This document shows, one piece after another, positions 11,711-22,744 of a DNA stretch of 64,000 bases; positions within the stretch are counted from its first letter, which is position 1, and every line of letters starts with the position of its first letter. Made by a program: the position numbers and the translations under genes. The DNA lies in NCBI GenBank assembly GCA_951812925.1, contig OX638368.1, forward strand, positions 25,235,187 through 25,299,186. The letters run 5' to 3'. Source of the DNA: Calliopum simillimum (taxonomy: Eukaryota > Arthropoda > Insecta > Diptera > Lauxaniidae). Below the pieces are notes generated by a model that was not told the DNA's origin, searched no databases, and worked only from the letters and a program-made list of their open reading frames with translations.

Positions 11711-11820
11711 GAGGTGATACTGATCAAGAATATATATACTTTTCTATACCTGCCACGCCTCCTTCTCTGCGTTACAAACGGAAGGACAAAGTGAATATAC
11801 CCTGGGTGTGGGGTATACAA
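11711..11820 (+). mobile_element. DINE-like element, isolated 3' end
   Basis: Nearly identical to 60286-60395: GAGGTGA, TGATCAAGAATATATATAC, TGCCACGCCTCCTTCTCTGC, then GGGTGTGGGGTATA. Only the terminal block is present and the rest of the element is missing, so this is a 5'-truncated copy. Confidence 0.8.
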
Positions 11821-14034
11821 AACGCAGGAACGATGAGTCGAAGCCTACTGAGCTGAAAATGCACTGAATCTTCTCTATCTCTTCTTTTTTAGTTCTTTTT
11901 TTACTACATACCTATTTAAAAAATTTACAATTAGAATTAGAAAAACTTAGCGGAGATTGTCTTAAATGAAGGATCAACTTCAAAGTATATTTTTAAAGCT
12001 GTTCGTATAGAAAATATGTAGTTGAAATATTAAATTTTTAATTTAAACATAGTTTTGAGCGTCGAGACATTGAATGGTACTTTTTTCGGAGAATCACCCG
12101 CTTATACACTTATACGCTCAAAATTTCAGAAAGTTTGTAATATTTGATATGACACAGATATCTTGAACCAAAAAAAAAAAAAAAAAATATTAAAATTGGG
12201 TATGCAGAAAGTTGATTTCAAGCTGTAGATTTATAAAAATTAAAAAAAATTATCATTAATATTGGCATTGCGTTAAAATTATATTTAGATAAAATTATTT
12301 TGCTTGATTTTAGCAGTGGCGCCTATCGCCGCTGTTTCGTAGCACAGCAGACCAAGTTGGTCGCGTTTTGCTCATTGACAGTATATTCAGCTCATTGTCA
12401 GAAGAAGAAAAAAAAGCTCAGTTCAGCTGCTGGGGCTTGTTTTGTACTAATTTACAGGACAGCTTCAAAAAAAGAAAAAAAAAAAAAATACTAAATATGA
12501 AGAAATCCTGCGGCTTATTTAGTGTCATGTTTGTGGCAAAAGAATTTGTATGTTCTTTGTTGTTAGTATTGTTTTTGTTGTTTATAGATGCAAATACTCG
12601 CTTTATACATGAAATATTCTTATGTACACTGCGAGAAAATTTTTCTTTTACTTTAATATATTTATAATTAAGAGTACAGATCACACATATGTCAAATTGG
12701 TATTAAATAAAGTCTTAAACTTTAGTATCGGATCAACAACATACTTCTACCTACAATAAGACATACCCTTCTCAACTTACGAATTTTTGTTGCCAAGTCA
12801 GTCACCCGGCTCTTTGAGCTCACAAATTCTTCTAATCTACCATTGAATAAATTAATTAATAAGACCGAAAAAAGAATCACCTGGAACTTTTAACGAAAAA
12901 TTAGAGAAATATGACCATACATTTTTTGCAGTGTACCCAAAGAACGCACCACAACAAGAAAAAAATCGCCATACCATGACATGACACTGTTGTTGAATTG
13001 CTGGCGCTGCATGCTGCGGCAACAGAAAGTCTGACAAATTTCTCAGTTGGAGACAATATATGACTTTGGCTAAAAGAATCAGTCGACAAATAAACAAAAA
13101 AAAAAAAATCGCAAAAACAAAAAACCTGATAAAACTAAAATGATTTAGTATATTTGTAACTACATCTATATAATGTGAGACATAATAAGGCGGGGAAAAA
13201 AGGGGTAGGTTAGTCAAGTTGATCTCTTATTTTATGAAAACAATTTTTGCGTTTTAAATCTGTAAGTCTTTGTCATATAAAGAAAACGTATTTGAGTTTA
13301 ATGGATCAAAGTTTAAATATTTGCATTAACATCATAATTGTTTGGCAACACGCTAACGTCCGCCGTCAACATGCGTCGTTGTCAATGGTAGTAATGTCCG
13401 AATTGACAGCAATGTTTTTAACGCCCATAACAATTGTGAGGGCTATAAAGTATCGTTGCAATAGACCATGATTACTCGATACCATTTAAAATGCTTTAAG
13501 TATTGTCTATTTTTTGTTGGGTTATGGACATTTCTTACCGGATTTTCAAGTTCCGTCCTATTCTGCAAAACCCAAAAGGATACCATCTTTGGTATGGATT
13601 CATATGAAAGGTAGTATTGTCTTCTTTTCGTGAAAGATATTTAAGTAATCTTTAACTAAAAAATATTAAAAATAATACTTTTTCTCAAATAGCAAAGTTT
13701 ACTTTGTACTTGTAGATCGATTCACTACGAAATAGATTAGAACATGAATATCTAATAAGAATCGGCCAATTTTGTGAAGCAGTGTTAGTCGATTGTATAT
13801 TTTAATATTTACCATGCAAACCATTTGATATATCAGCTTGGTTTTGAATTGATATAAATGTTGTTTTCTTTTCACGAAAAATACTATAGAAGACCTAAAA
13901 AGTAGGGCATGGAGGCTTTGTTTTAACCTTAGTACTTAAAATAGTACTTTTTGTAAGAGCCAAAAAACTTACTATGTACGTACGTATATGCCTCCTGGCT
14001 TATTACCTTTCCAAAAATAGACCAGAACATCTGG
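11821..14034. other. Long stretch without recognised gene
   Basis: AT-rich, with several A or T homopolymers (for example 12171-12187 and 12474-12488). Frames at 12368-12667 (+) and 12852-13217 (-) encode low-complexity, Phe/Leu/Lys-rich chains without domain signature and overlap homopolymers; I do not call them genes. Confidence 0.5.
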
Positions 14035-14042
14035 TCTGGTTA
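14035..14042 (+). repeat. Left 8-bp target-site duplication (TCTGGTTA)
   Basis: TCTGGTTA immediately precedes CAGGGGCG at 14043 and is repeated exactly at 15247-15254 immediately after ...CAGGCCTG. Confidence 0.85.
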
Positions 14043-15246
14043 CAGGGGCGTGGAGAGAAAATCCGAGCCCGAGGGAATTATATACCGGGCCCCCTCCACT
14101 ATTAGTATTCCTTTTTTATTTGATAATAACCCACAGTATGCCCAAGAGATATATGAAATGTGCAAAGTTGTGATTTTGTTTGCTTCCCGCCGATATTCAT
14201 GAAATAAATGACAAAAAATAAGATTTCGATCGGTCTTCGATCAATGCTTGAAAAATATACTAAGAAAAGGCCCGTAACTTCAAGACTATTGGTTTTTTTT
14301 CGGAGATGTCATTAAATCAACTTTTGTAGAGAATAACTAGGCCAATATTATATTCATACGAGTAGATGATTTCGTTCCAAATATTAAACTTGTCGCTGTT
14401 TTTTTAAGAAAATTTTCAGGACTAGAAATTGATTTTTTGTAAATTTCAAATGGCGAAATATTTGCTCTGGAAGTCATATGTTGTAGGAAGTTAAATGTAA
14501 ATTAATTAAAAAGAAAAAGTTAATTACAAATACTAATAATTAAGGTATGAATCTGGTCTCAAAGTACTGATTTATGTCTTCAAAATGAGCTATGAAATGG
14601 TCTTGTAAAATTTTTCTTTCAACAAATAATATTTTCTTAAAGGCAGGATTCGGTACCTTAAAGTTTTTAAGTTATGTAGCGTGTAAAAGGATATTAATTT
14701 TATAAGTTTTATTTTCATATAGTTGAGAGTAAAGATGGGCGTTGGCTCGAGTTTTATTAAAGGTCCTCGGGGCTCTACTTACCAGCGATGGGTTCGAGCT
14801 TTGAAATCGATTTTCATGCGAGCCCGAACCTAACCACAAAAGGACCCGCGAGGACCCGTAAATCATACAAAGGTTTAGAAGCACGAGCTAGGAAAAAACT
14901 CTGTTCTTAAATAAAAATATGGAAAATAATGCATAAGTGAAGTGTTAAGAATGAAAATGGAGTAAGCTAAGTCAAACAAAAAAAATTATTAGATTTGTCC
15001 AAAAAGCTCAAGTGAGCAGACAAAAAAAAAAAAAAAAATTAAAAATAAAAATTGTGCGGGCCCGGGCTTTTTCTCAAGTGCTTGTTTTGTGTTCGTCGGC
15101 TGGGCCGGTTTCCTCTAGTTGAGCGTAAGTATCATAAGTAATATAAATTTTATTAATGAAGATATTCTTTCTGCTTAAATCCGGGCCCTCCAAAAAACTC
15201 CGGGCCCGGCCGAATGCCCCCATACTCCCCCTTCTCATCAGGCCTG
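14043..15246. mobile_element. Non-autonomous hAT-like transposon
   Basis: The element begins CAGGGGCGTGGAG and ends AGGCCTG, and the 8-bp duplication TCTGGTTA flanks it on both sides. An 8-bp duplication and CAGG-type ends are hAT hallmarks. The 1204 bp show unusual GC-rich words (CGGGCCCG, GAGCCCGA, GGGCCGG) near both ends and around 14760-14850 and 15055-15110, against an AT-rich core. No transposase frame is visible: the only frame at 14672-14884 (-) lacks hAT motifs. It therefore depends on an element elsewhere if it moves at all. The terminal inverted repeats are short and imperfect. Confidence 0.8.
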
Positions 15247-15254
15247 TCTGGTTA
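15247..15254 (+). repeat. Right 8-bp target-site duplication (TCTGGTTA)
   Basis: Exact copy of 14035-14042, on the right side of the hAT-like element. Confidence 0.85.
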
Positions 15255-15845
15255 TGCTAAGCACCGAATTGCAGTATTATATCTCTATTTTTAAATTTAT
15301 GCAACAATATATTGCATTTATGTTATAATATATAATTCGATATTGTCAACATTTCATTCATTGTTCTCACTTTATGTTCCACAACATCGATGACACTATG
15401 GCAAACATGATTTTACTTTTAAATAATGTCATGTACCTATTGTTGGTGGTGGTAATTTTTTATTTTGTTGAGGTTTTTTTTTTTCAAATAATTCCTTTAT
15501 CAGTTTATGGGAATCTTTATAAAAACAATAATAACCAGTAAAACTACAACAATAATAAAAACGTTTTTATGTAAATATGTATGGTTCAAAGTAGAAAAAA
15601 TGTTCCCCTTAAGTAAAATTTCAGCCTATACTCGCTATTCTGTATCGCAAAAGTTGAGAGGACATTTTTTTCCTATAAATTGCAGTGAAACTAACAATGG
15701 TTGTCAGTTTAAACAAGTGAGAACTATTTTCTGCATAAAAACATGTAAAACAATAAAATAACTACTGCCTTATATGGAATACACTTGAAAAAAAAAAATG
15801 GCAATTTTAATGAAAAAACAAATAAAGAGATTTATCCTTTACTTT
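15255..15845. other. Possible degenerate LTR or leader, otherwise unassigned
   Basis: AT-rich DNA directly upstream of a tRNA-Lys-type primer binding site. If that site is real, an LTR should end a few bases before 15846. I see no clear TG...CA boundary and no second LTR copy in the window. The frame at 15507-15761 (+) has no domain. Confidence 0.3.
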
Positions 15846-15863
15846 TGGCGCCCAACGTGGAGC
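15846..15863 (+). other. tRNA-Lys-type primer binding site of an LTR retroelement (candidate)
   Basis: TGGCGCCCAACGTGG at 15846-15860 is complementary to the 3' end of insect tRNA-Lys (as I recall it, ending CCACGTTGGGCGCCA) and is used as minus-strand primer site by gypsy/Osvaldo-type LTR elements. A 15-base match by chance is unlikely. The downstream sequence is A-rich, like many leaders, but a gag frame cannot be recognised and within about 200 bp it gives way to LINE RNase H sequence. So it would be a solo leader or a short remnant. Confidence 0.55.
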
Positions 15864-16059
15864 GTCAGAGAAATTTCAATTCAATTATTTTTTCAAAGAA
15901 GTATCAAAAAAATTAAATTAAATTCAACCAAAATTTCGACCAGCAAAAACAAAAAAATAAAAAAAAGAACACTGGTTCACAAAAAAAAAATAAAAATATT
16001 TCCAATCCAACTTTCCCTTAAAAATTGTTTTGATATTTGTTTGTATGACTCCTATCCTG

Positions 16060-16544
16060 CCTCTACACTGAAATATAAGCTACCAAAGACTAATAAGTCA
16101 GCTATTGACGCTTATATGCTAAAAAATACTATTCTATCAGACAGCAAAGCGACACTTTTATTCATAAACTTCCTCAAAATAATATCGATGTTAGTTTGGG
16201 AGTGACTTCAACTACTTATCAGACTCACCTCCCGAAATAAAGTTCACCTCATTTGGCTAGCTGGACATAGAAGATTTTACAGCAATGAAACTGCAGATGA
16301 GCTTGCTAGGAAATCATAATCAAACCGACTTGTTGGAACTACTCCATTGTGCGACCAGCCTTGGAGTTTCATAAAATTCATTCTAAACCATTAGCTGGTC
16401 ATAAAAGTTCAAGAAGACTGTCCCAGACAAGAAAAATCATTTATGCAATGAGTTTCCAAACAAAGAACAAAACAGTTACTTGTGCTGAATGGGAAAGGTA
16501 TACGAACTGTTACAGAAATTCTCATGCGATGAACAAATAATTGG
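16060..16544 (+). pseudogene. LINE RNase H domain fragment (I/LOA-like group)
   Basis: From about 16128 the frame gives LSDSKATLLFINFL, matching the RNase H 'SDS-A-L' motif with a catalytic Asp. After a stop (16203) it continues with NKVHLIWLAGHRRFYSNETA and DELARKS, matching 'V-L-WVPGH---GNE-AD-LA-GS'. The upstream piece around 16070 may be a broken catalytic-Glu region. Some non-LTR retrotransposons encode RNase H after the reverse transcriptase to degrade RNA in the RNA-DNA hybrid. This copy has stops, a Pro-to-Ala change in the GH motif and a frameshift, and its C-terminal part is displaced to 17062 by an inserted foldback element. The 135-residue frame at 15798-16205 is a chance fusion of leader-like sequence with this domain. 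Confidence 0.7.
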
Positions 16545-17038
16545 AAAAACCGCTAGCTATTTGGGAGCTTACATTGAGAGTATCTAGGAAACAAAATTTT
16601 TTGCTTTTGGACCACTCTTTAAACAGCCAAAATAGTATTTTTTCTGTAACTTTGGCAGGTGTTGTACGATGTTTAGAAATTATATATTATTTTGAAGTCT
16701 TCATTTTTTCTTAATTAGCACTTTCTGGGTAAAATGTAAATATTAATATTTTAAAAACTTTATTTTTATAAAGAAAAAATGGCATTTAGAGAGATATGAA
16801 CTTCAGAAACTAGATCGTACTATGCAAATATGACTTCAGAGATCAAAAGAATGTGGAAACAGCATGTAGGCATAATTAATCTCTTTACAGCGATATTTAT
16901 TTTTTAAACATCGGGCATCACCACTTGAAGTTACAGAAAAAATACCATTTTGGCTGTTTTTAGAGTGGTCTAAAAAAAAAAAGTTTTGGGTTTCCTAGAT
17001 ACTTTCAAGGTTAGCTTTCAAATAAGGGGCGGTTTTTT
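16545..17038. mobile_element. Foldback/MITE-type element inserted in a LINE pseudogene
   Basis: The left end AAAAACCGC (16545) pairs with GCGGTTTTT (17030-17038). Inward, GAGAGTATCTAGGAAAC pairs with GTTTCCTAGATACTTTC, and AACAGCCAAAATAGTATTTT with its inverse near 16955. Pairing continues with decay to a centre near 16790. No coding capacity. It separates an RNase H domain (before) from the zinc-knuckle C-terminus (after) of the same LINE type. Confidence 0.75.
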
Positions 17039-17061
17039 AAACTTTTTTTTTTTGTATGGAG

Positions 17062-17218
17062 ACCGACCCGGCCTACTGCCCAGTTAGGAAACATCTCACC
17101 AACATGGGACAAGTCCAGGATGCATATCGTAGATTCTGTAATGAAGAATAGGAGACAGCAGAACATAATCTTTGTCACTGTGACAATCTAAGTAGCATGA
17201 TAGATTTTATTTGTTTTC
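17062..17218 (+). pseudogene. LINE C-terminal zinc-knuckle fragment
   Basis: One frame gives HLTNMGQVQDAYRRFC, NEE, a stop, then ETAEHNLCHC. This matches the C-terminal 'MG---C-C-EEE-ETAEH-LC-C' zinc-binding tail that follows RNase H in I/LOA/R1-type elements; the minus-strand LINE at 34.1 kb has the same tail. A TAG interrupts the motif and the first cysteine of the pair is replaced. Its position just past the foldback insertion suggests that it was once continuous with 16060-16544. Confidence 0.7.
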
Positions 17219-17704
17219 TATTGCGTATTGTTCTATTTCTGAGGGGAGTGGCTTAACTCCAAGGCACATAATGGCATTAATTAATGCCATCCATCGACTT
17301 ATGTACCGACTTCTAATTACATCGTATTAGAGTTTGCATAAGAGACCTTATATGTAGCGGTGAGGTTTGGCGACTGAACCCCAACACTTTACTAATTAGA
17401 GTTCGATCCATTTCAAAATGTCTATATTACAAACCACTTTGTTTATATCTTCATAATTAGAGTAGCCACTTGCATATAAACTTTATGCACTGTAATCAAA
17501 CCAAAATACTGTAATGTAGTACATCATAGCATCGGTTTATTTACAGCTGGTTGGGATACTGGAATTTTCACGAAACTTTCAGTTACCTCTGGACTTTATT
17601 CAATATTCAAACAAATATCATGGCAGAGCTTTCACTATAATTATAGTATTTGTTCATACTGAGATGGCGCTATGCTATGTGCACTAAGTTATAAAGTTTT
17701 ACTA
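17219..17704. other. No gene recognised
   Basis: Probable 3' tail of the LINE followed by unassigned DNA. A GAGATGGCGC word occurs at 17662. Confidence 0.4.
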
Positions 17705-18055
17705 TTATCAAAGGGATATATAACGAAGAGATGCAAAGAAGCACTGGAGCAATTTTTTGAAGTTTGTGCGAAGAGTTATATAACCATGAGACGCAAAGAA
17801 GCACTGAAGCAATTTTTTGAGGTTTGTATTAGCTGCAGACGGTAGCTTTAACGAATTTAGAAGTTGAACGGCAGCGTAATTCAACCAAAATCTATTTATA
17901 TCTCTACGCTTTCGGATGAGAAGAGATGTATACAGATTTTTTGGTTGAACTTCTAAATTCGTCAAAGCTACCGTCTGCGGAGAACACAAACCTCAAAAAA
18001 TTGCTCCAGTGCTTCTTTGCATCTCTTGGTTATATATCTCTTCGCTACGAGTACA
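17705..18055. repeat. Complete palindrome (snapback) of about 350 bp with duplicated left end
   Basis: The segment 17768-17866 (GCAAAGAAGCACTGAAGC, AATTTTTTGAGGTTTGT, GCAGACGGTAGCTTTAACG) is the inverse of 17945-18049. Pairing continues to a centre near 17905 through ACCAAAATCTATTTATATCT. The outermost 60 bp of the left arm are present twice (17708-17767 and 17768-17830). The frame at 17708-17989 (-) is a by-product of the repeats. Confidence 0.8.
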
Positions 18056-18214
18056 TACATTATTTTTGTTTCTATAAATACTAAGGGGCTCTGCATTCTA
18101 CTCGCTTCACTCGCCAACCCCCGCGTACCTCTTCTTCTTTTTGATTCACTCTCTTCCAATCTGCGCGAAAAGATTATTTCTTATCACCTTGTGTTTTGAA
18201 GTTTTTATTTGAGA

Positions 18215-18430
18215 CACACATTTTCAAAACTGTGTTACTGTTTTATTCAATACACAAACCTTCAATCTGTATTAACACAGCGCTTGATGAAATGTAACGC
18301 ATATAAATTGTTACAGCGCTTCTAAAACTGTAAAGTCACAGTGCTCTCAAACTGTAAAATCACTGTGCTTCTCAAACTGTGTAAAGGACGAATTACTTCA
18401 GTTCTCCTCAAACTGTGTGAAAGCTGCTCT
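18215..18430 (+). repeat. Degenerate minisatellite, about 30-35 bp unit (CACAGTGCTTCTCAAACTGT)
   Basis: The word CTTCTCAAACTGTAAA with a preceding CACAGYGC recurs about six times, for example near 18309-18345, 18345-18380 and 18395-18420. Unit length varies. Confidence 0.6.
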
Positions 18431-19480
18431 TTGCGCGAAAGACTTAGGAAGCAAACTTGATGCCGCGCGCGAACACGATGACGACTGAAAACTATTTTAT
18501 ATAATAGAAAGATTTTTCAACTTAAGAATTATCATTTTCAAACATTTTATCAGTGTAAAAGTGACAAGCATCATGGATGTCGAGGGTGAACATATAATGA
18601 ATTGAGTTAATTGCAGTTGTAGATAAAAATTACAAAGGTTTTAAATAATTAGCGGTTTTTTTTTCGCCATTTCCAACACAAAAAGAATATTTGACCAATG
18701 CGCATATTAAAAACTTTTTTTTGTTGCTGTTTAAATTTCCTTCTTTTTTCTTATTTCATATGACTAACAACCAGAAACAAGCTCTTTATGGAAAAAATAT
18801 TGTTTGAATAGTCCAATGACAATGTTGCCACTGATTGTTGGGGTGTTTTTTTTTGTATTCGAGCCATGTTTTTATAAAAATGGTCGTTTGATATTGTTTG
18901 TCCTCAACTGTTATTGTTTTGTATCCGATAATGTTCACTGAAAGCAATTAAATCTAATTATAATGTGTACATTAACAACAGCAACAACAACATAAATAAC
19001 AATGCAACCAAATACCATAGTAAAAAGCTTTTAAACATGGATGCCTTTAATATTTGTATAATTGTGCATATTTATATTTGGCATGGTTAACCCTAATACA
19101 CAGGCTTTTGTGGCAGAAATATATTTGTGGGATTTGTATTTTACGACAGCCCTTCGTCCACTAGAAATGCTTTGGTAAGGCAACTTAGTTGAAATGTGCA
19201 GGAAAAGCTCGAGTTGACCTTACGTTCATCGATAATTTTACAAAAACCGCTTTATAAAAAGCAGCCATATTTGAAACTTATTCTTAAAAGCGCTATAATC
19301 AAATAAAAACTAAGCCCACATTTTATCTTTAAAAATATTTTATACCATCGTAAGGTGGAATATTCTCGTTGATACTCGCAACAGCTTCAGGCGCACTGAG
19401 ATGGCGCATGACTCAACTACGTCAATTGACATCTTTACAGGGGCCCGCTGCTTTGTTTATTTCACTACTAAAATTGTTTC
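18431..19480. other. No gene recognised
   Basis: AT-rich, with a CAACAACAA run near 18975-18995. Nothing else supported. Confidence 0.45.
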
Positions 19481-19860
19481 TTTTCACCGAATTTTTCACG
19501 AATTTCGATGTTTTTGAGTTGGGAATTTCGAGCTATTTTCGAGCTTTTCAACAGTAGTTTCGAGCTGTCTGGGAAATTTTCCATTTTCCAGAAACGAGGA
19601 AAAATTGTTTTGCATGGCTTAATTTATTTTTCCAGCCAGACGAATCCGCGGGAAGAGTAAGCGATGGAATCTTTTAACGCAGAAATTTCGAGCTAGTTTC
19701 GAGTTTACCTTGAATGAAGTGTTTTCCAGAGAACCTTAAATTTCCCCGGTAAATCTCAAAAAAAAAAAAAAACGAACACATGAGAATATTTGGCGACCAT
19801 ATCATTTGACACACGAACTTCGAGCTAGTTTCCTAATTTAAACTGTTCCACTTCTTACGA
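19480..19860. repeat. TTCGAGCT-rich dispersed repeat
   Basis: TTCGAGCT(A) followed by TTTCGAG occurs at about 19525, 19555, 19685 and 19817. The same word is repeated in the arms of the 1-6588 element (near 718, 750, 980 and 1012), together with GGAAAACTCGG-like stretches, suggesting common origin. Confidence 0.5.
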
Positions 19861-19910
19861 GTATATGGGTGATTTAGAAAAAAGTCGCATTTTTCTTTAA
19901 AAAAAAAAGA

Positions 19911-20318
19911 AACTAGTAAGGATGCAACCTTTGGCCTAGCCAAACGTTATATACTCTGCACTGCAGTATTTATTAAATTTCGCTTATATGGGAGGTGCCA
20001 TGCTCTCTTGTCCAAGTTCACCCAGTTTTTGCTCAGAGTTTGCTTTTATAGTCCTTGGTGTTAGAGTGAAATTTGGTTGGATTATCTCAAAAAATGTTTC
20101 CAGTATGGCGTTTTGAAACTTCTGCTTATATGGGAGGTGCCACGCCTTCTTGTCCAAATTTGCTCAGTTTTTTTAAAGCTTGCGCTTACAATTCGTAGTA
20201 TTTATGTGAATTTCGGTTGCATTGTCGCGAAAAATACTTATAAAATTGCATTTTGAATATATTTTTTGTATGGGTGGTAGGCGTGTCCGTTCACCGATTT
20301 TGCTCATTTTCATGTATA
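19911..20318 (+). mobile_element. DINE-like element, 5' part
   Basis: Begins AACTAGTAAGGATGCAACCT and TTGGCCTAGCCA, then three blocks of the CTTATATGGGAGGTGCCA type (near 19983, 20125 and 20268). This matches 59416-60080. It ends near 20318 without the (CAGC)n run or the terminal GATCAAGAATATATA block. Confidence 0.75.
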
Positions 20319-20544
20319 AGGTATAAAAATTGCAGTAAATTTGCAGATGCAACTTAAAAATACCCTATGCATTTACATTAGCTGTGTTTTAGACGCCAGT
20401 TTTCATTGCTTAACCAAGCACTTTCTGTGTTGGATATGGTCATTTTCTGCAAATTTAAGTTTTGTACCTACTATTCCCAAAAAAAAGAAGAAAAAAACAA
20501 ATTCCCCGCAATCCATATGCCCTACGTGTGACTTGTGCCTAAAC

Positions 20545-21357
20545 GAACAAAGCAAGTAGCATAAAGAAAGAAATAAAAAGCAGAGCAGCGACTAGCCCTA
20601 GCTCAATACCCTCACAGCCAACAGGCCAACCCGCCCGAAGGCAAGAGGCAGGAGAGTTTAAGCGGCCGGCTTCACTAGAATCGCGGCCATCCCGCTGCAA
20701 TTCAGAAGAAGCAGGATGCTCCAAAAGAGACCGAACGCAGGATACTGTTATTGCAAACGATAAAAGTAAAAAACAGAAAACATCGAGCGCGTATAACGAG
20801 GGATGTTTTAAAACTGCAATCGTAGATGAATCTTCGACTGATAAAAAAATTTCGTCAGAGAATTGGAGCTTGTTGGAAAATAGACTGTTACTAGCTATAA
20901 CAGAAACCTTGAGGGAGAAACCGAGTCTAGTTACTTTGGGAACATTTATAACAGGGACGGTTTCAAGATCCTCTCCTGCAAGTCTCAGGAGACTCTAGAT
21001 TGGCTCAAGAAAACCGTCACTGGTATAAGTGGTCTTTGGGAAGGGGCAAGACTCAAAGTTATGCCTGAAAAGGACCTTCCAAGCCGGCCAAAGGTACGCA
21101 TCTTCGTAACGGGCCCGAAGATACCAAGAGAGAGATTGCAAGAGATGCTGCGAAGCCAAAATAGCTACATGTACCCATCAAATGATTGGGAAATTATAAA
21201 GATGGATGATCCCACACCGACAGGACAGTCCATAATGGTGGCTGTAAACCAACAGACTATGGGTCTCCTGGAGAAAAATGGGTCGAGAATGAGTGTGGGT
21301 CTGAGCAGTGTGGCAGTGAGGCCGGTGGTGTGGACGACGGGTTCTGCACAAAAGTGA
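20545..21357 (+). pseudogene. LINE ORF1 (gag-like) with a DUF4780-type domain, frameshifted
   Basis: An open phase from about 20545 encodes a basic, Ser/Pro-rich region followed by SSENWSLLENRLLLAITETL. The reading then shifts by one phase near 20920 and continues as FGNIYNRDGFKILSC, ETLDWLKKTV, LPSRPKVRIFVTGP, QNSYMYPSNDWEI and a stop at 21355-21357. The pattern of short polar N-terminus, 'ENW--LE' helix and 'F-C---T--WL---V' with 'P-RPK' and 'QN----W' resembles the DUF4780 domain of insect retroelement ORF1 proteins, thought to package element RNA. ORF2 starts 14 bases later. The frameshift makes it non-functional. Domain assignment is from memory. Confidence 0.65.
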
Positions 21358-21370
21358 ATCAATCGTGGTG

Positions 21371-22720
21371 ATGAAGGTCCTTCAAATAAACCTACATCAC
21401 AGCATTGAAGCTTCTGCTAACCTGCTCGTCCACATCACTAAGCACAGCACAGATCTCGTACTTATTCAAGAGCCTGGGTAAGGGAGAAACATATATGTGG
21501 ACTAGAGCATGATAGCTATAATTTATGTGTTATAGCGAACAACAGTAAGTTGAGAACATGTATTTTAGCTAGGAAAGAATTAAAATTAACCCTTTTAATT
21601 CAATATAGTGGCCAAGACTTGACAACGCTGCAGCTGAGCAGTAAAGATAGGAAATTATTGATATCATCAGCATATTATCCGCACGATGATGAGGACTCAC
21701 CACCACCAAGGTTGATTAAGGATCTTGTGAAATACGCGAAGGTAAATAATTTAGGTTTGATCATTGGATGTGATGCTAACGCACACCATATTTTATGGGG
21801 TAGTACGGACACAAATGCCAGGGGAGAAGCAGTCTTAGATTTCATTTTAAGAAACTGTTTAGATGTACATAATAGAGGATCAGATCCCACTTTTGTGACA
21901 AAAAATAGAAGTGAAGTGTTAGACTTAACTATTTCAAATCGGCTGACGGATATAGTGGTGACAGGATGGAAAGTCCTGGATGACATAAGTTTTTCAGATC
22001 ATAAGTATATAGAATATATACTTGGCATAAATAAACCTATAAAGGAGTTTTTTAGAAACCCGAGAAAAGCAGACTGGGAGGAATTCTCAAGTTCTGTTGG
22101 CACTTCGAGGAAATTAACGCAAATAGGAGAAATTAAAACAGAGGTAGATATTGAAAATGCTTTAGGCACAATTACGTACGTACTTAATTCTGTTTTTAAG
22201 CAAGTCTGCCCAGTAACAGTAAAGAACAAAAGAAAAGTGAATCATAAATGGTGGAATGAAAACCTTAAGGACATGAGGAAAGAAGTAAGGAAGGCTTTTA
22301 ATTTAGCTAAGAGACTAGGAAATGAGCTTCAATGGCAGAAGTATAGAGACCTTCTGAAAAACTTCAAAAAGGAGCTAAGAAAATCCAAAAGGAAAGCTTG
22401 GCGAGATATACCAACGGATATTGATAATATAAAAGATACCTCAAGACTTCGGAAGGTACTCACAAAACAACTACACGTACCAAGTAACCTCAAAAATAAT
22501 GAAGGATCTTGGACAAATAGTAATGAGGAAACTCTAGACCTGCTCTTACAGACACACTTTCCAGGTTGTGAAAAAGGTGGGCAGAATTTCAGTGTAGTTA
22601 ATAGTTTAAATTCTAGGAACTATGCTCATAGTGTGTCAGAATTAGGAGGCATAATTTCACTTGAAAAAGTGGAATGGGCAGTAAAAACCTTTAGTGAATA
22701 CAAGTCATCTGGTATCGAAT
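21371..22720 (+). pseudogene. LINE ORF2: apurinic-type endonuclease plus linker, truncated before reverse transcriptase
   Basis: The ATG at 21371 opens MKVLQINLHHS, the usual ORF2 start. All endonuclease motifs are visible: QINLHHS (Asn), LIQEP (Glu), SAYYPHDDE, GCDANAHHILWGSTDTN (Asp and Asn), EVLDLTISN and SFSDHKYI (Asp-His). The enzyme nicks target DNA to prime reverse transcription. A one-base deletion near 21476 (EPG-stop instead of EPW) breaks the frame; it resumes at once and stays open to 22741. The linker WWNENLKDMRKEVRKAF and THF--C region follows, then VEWAVKTFSEYKSSGI, where the reverse transcriptase should begin. After about 22720 the sequence is unrelated and RT is absent. Clade: R1/LOA/Jockey group, not resolved. 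Confidence 0.85.
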
Positions 22721-22744
22721 TTTACGTATGTTCTATATTCTAGT

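Noticed and set aside
12852..13217. 121-residue minus-strand frame
   Set aside because: Phe/Ile-rich translation of T homopolymers with no domain; overlaps a second frame in another phase.
14770..14800. GGGTTCGAG as a tRNA B-box or SINE promoter
   Set aside because: No A-box at the right distance and no cloverleaf; it lies inside the hAT-like element's GC-rich words.
15798..16205. 135-residue plus-strand frame
   Set aside because: It joins A-rich leader-like sequence to the end of a LINE RNase H domain in one phase by chance; the start is low complexity.
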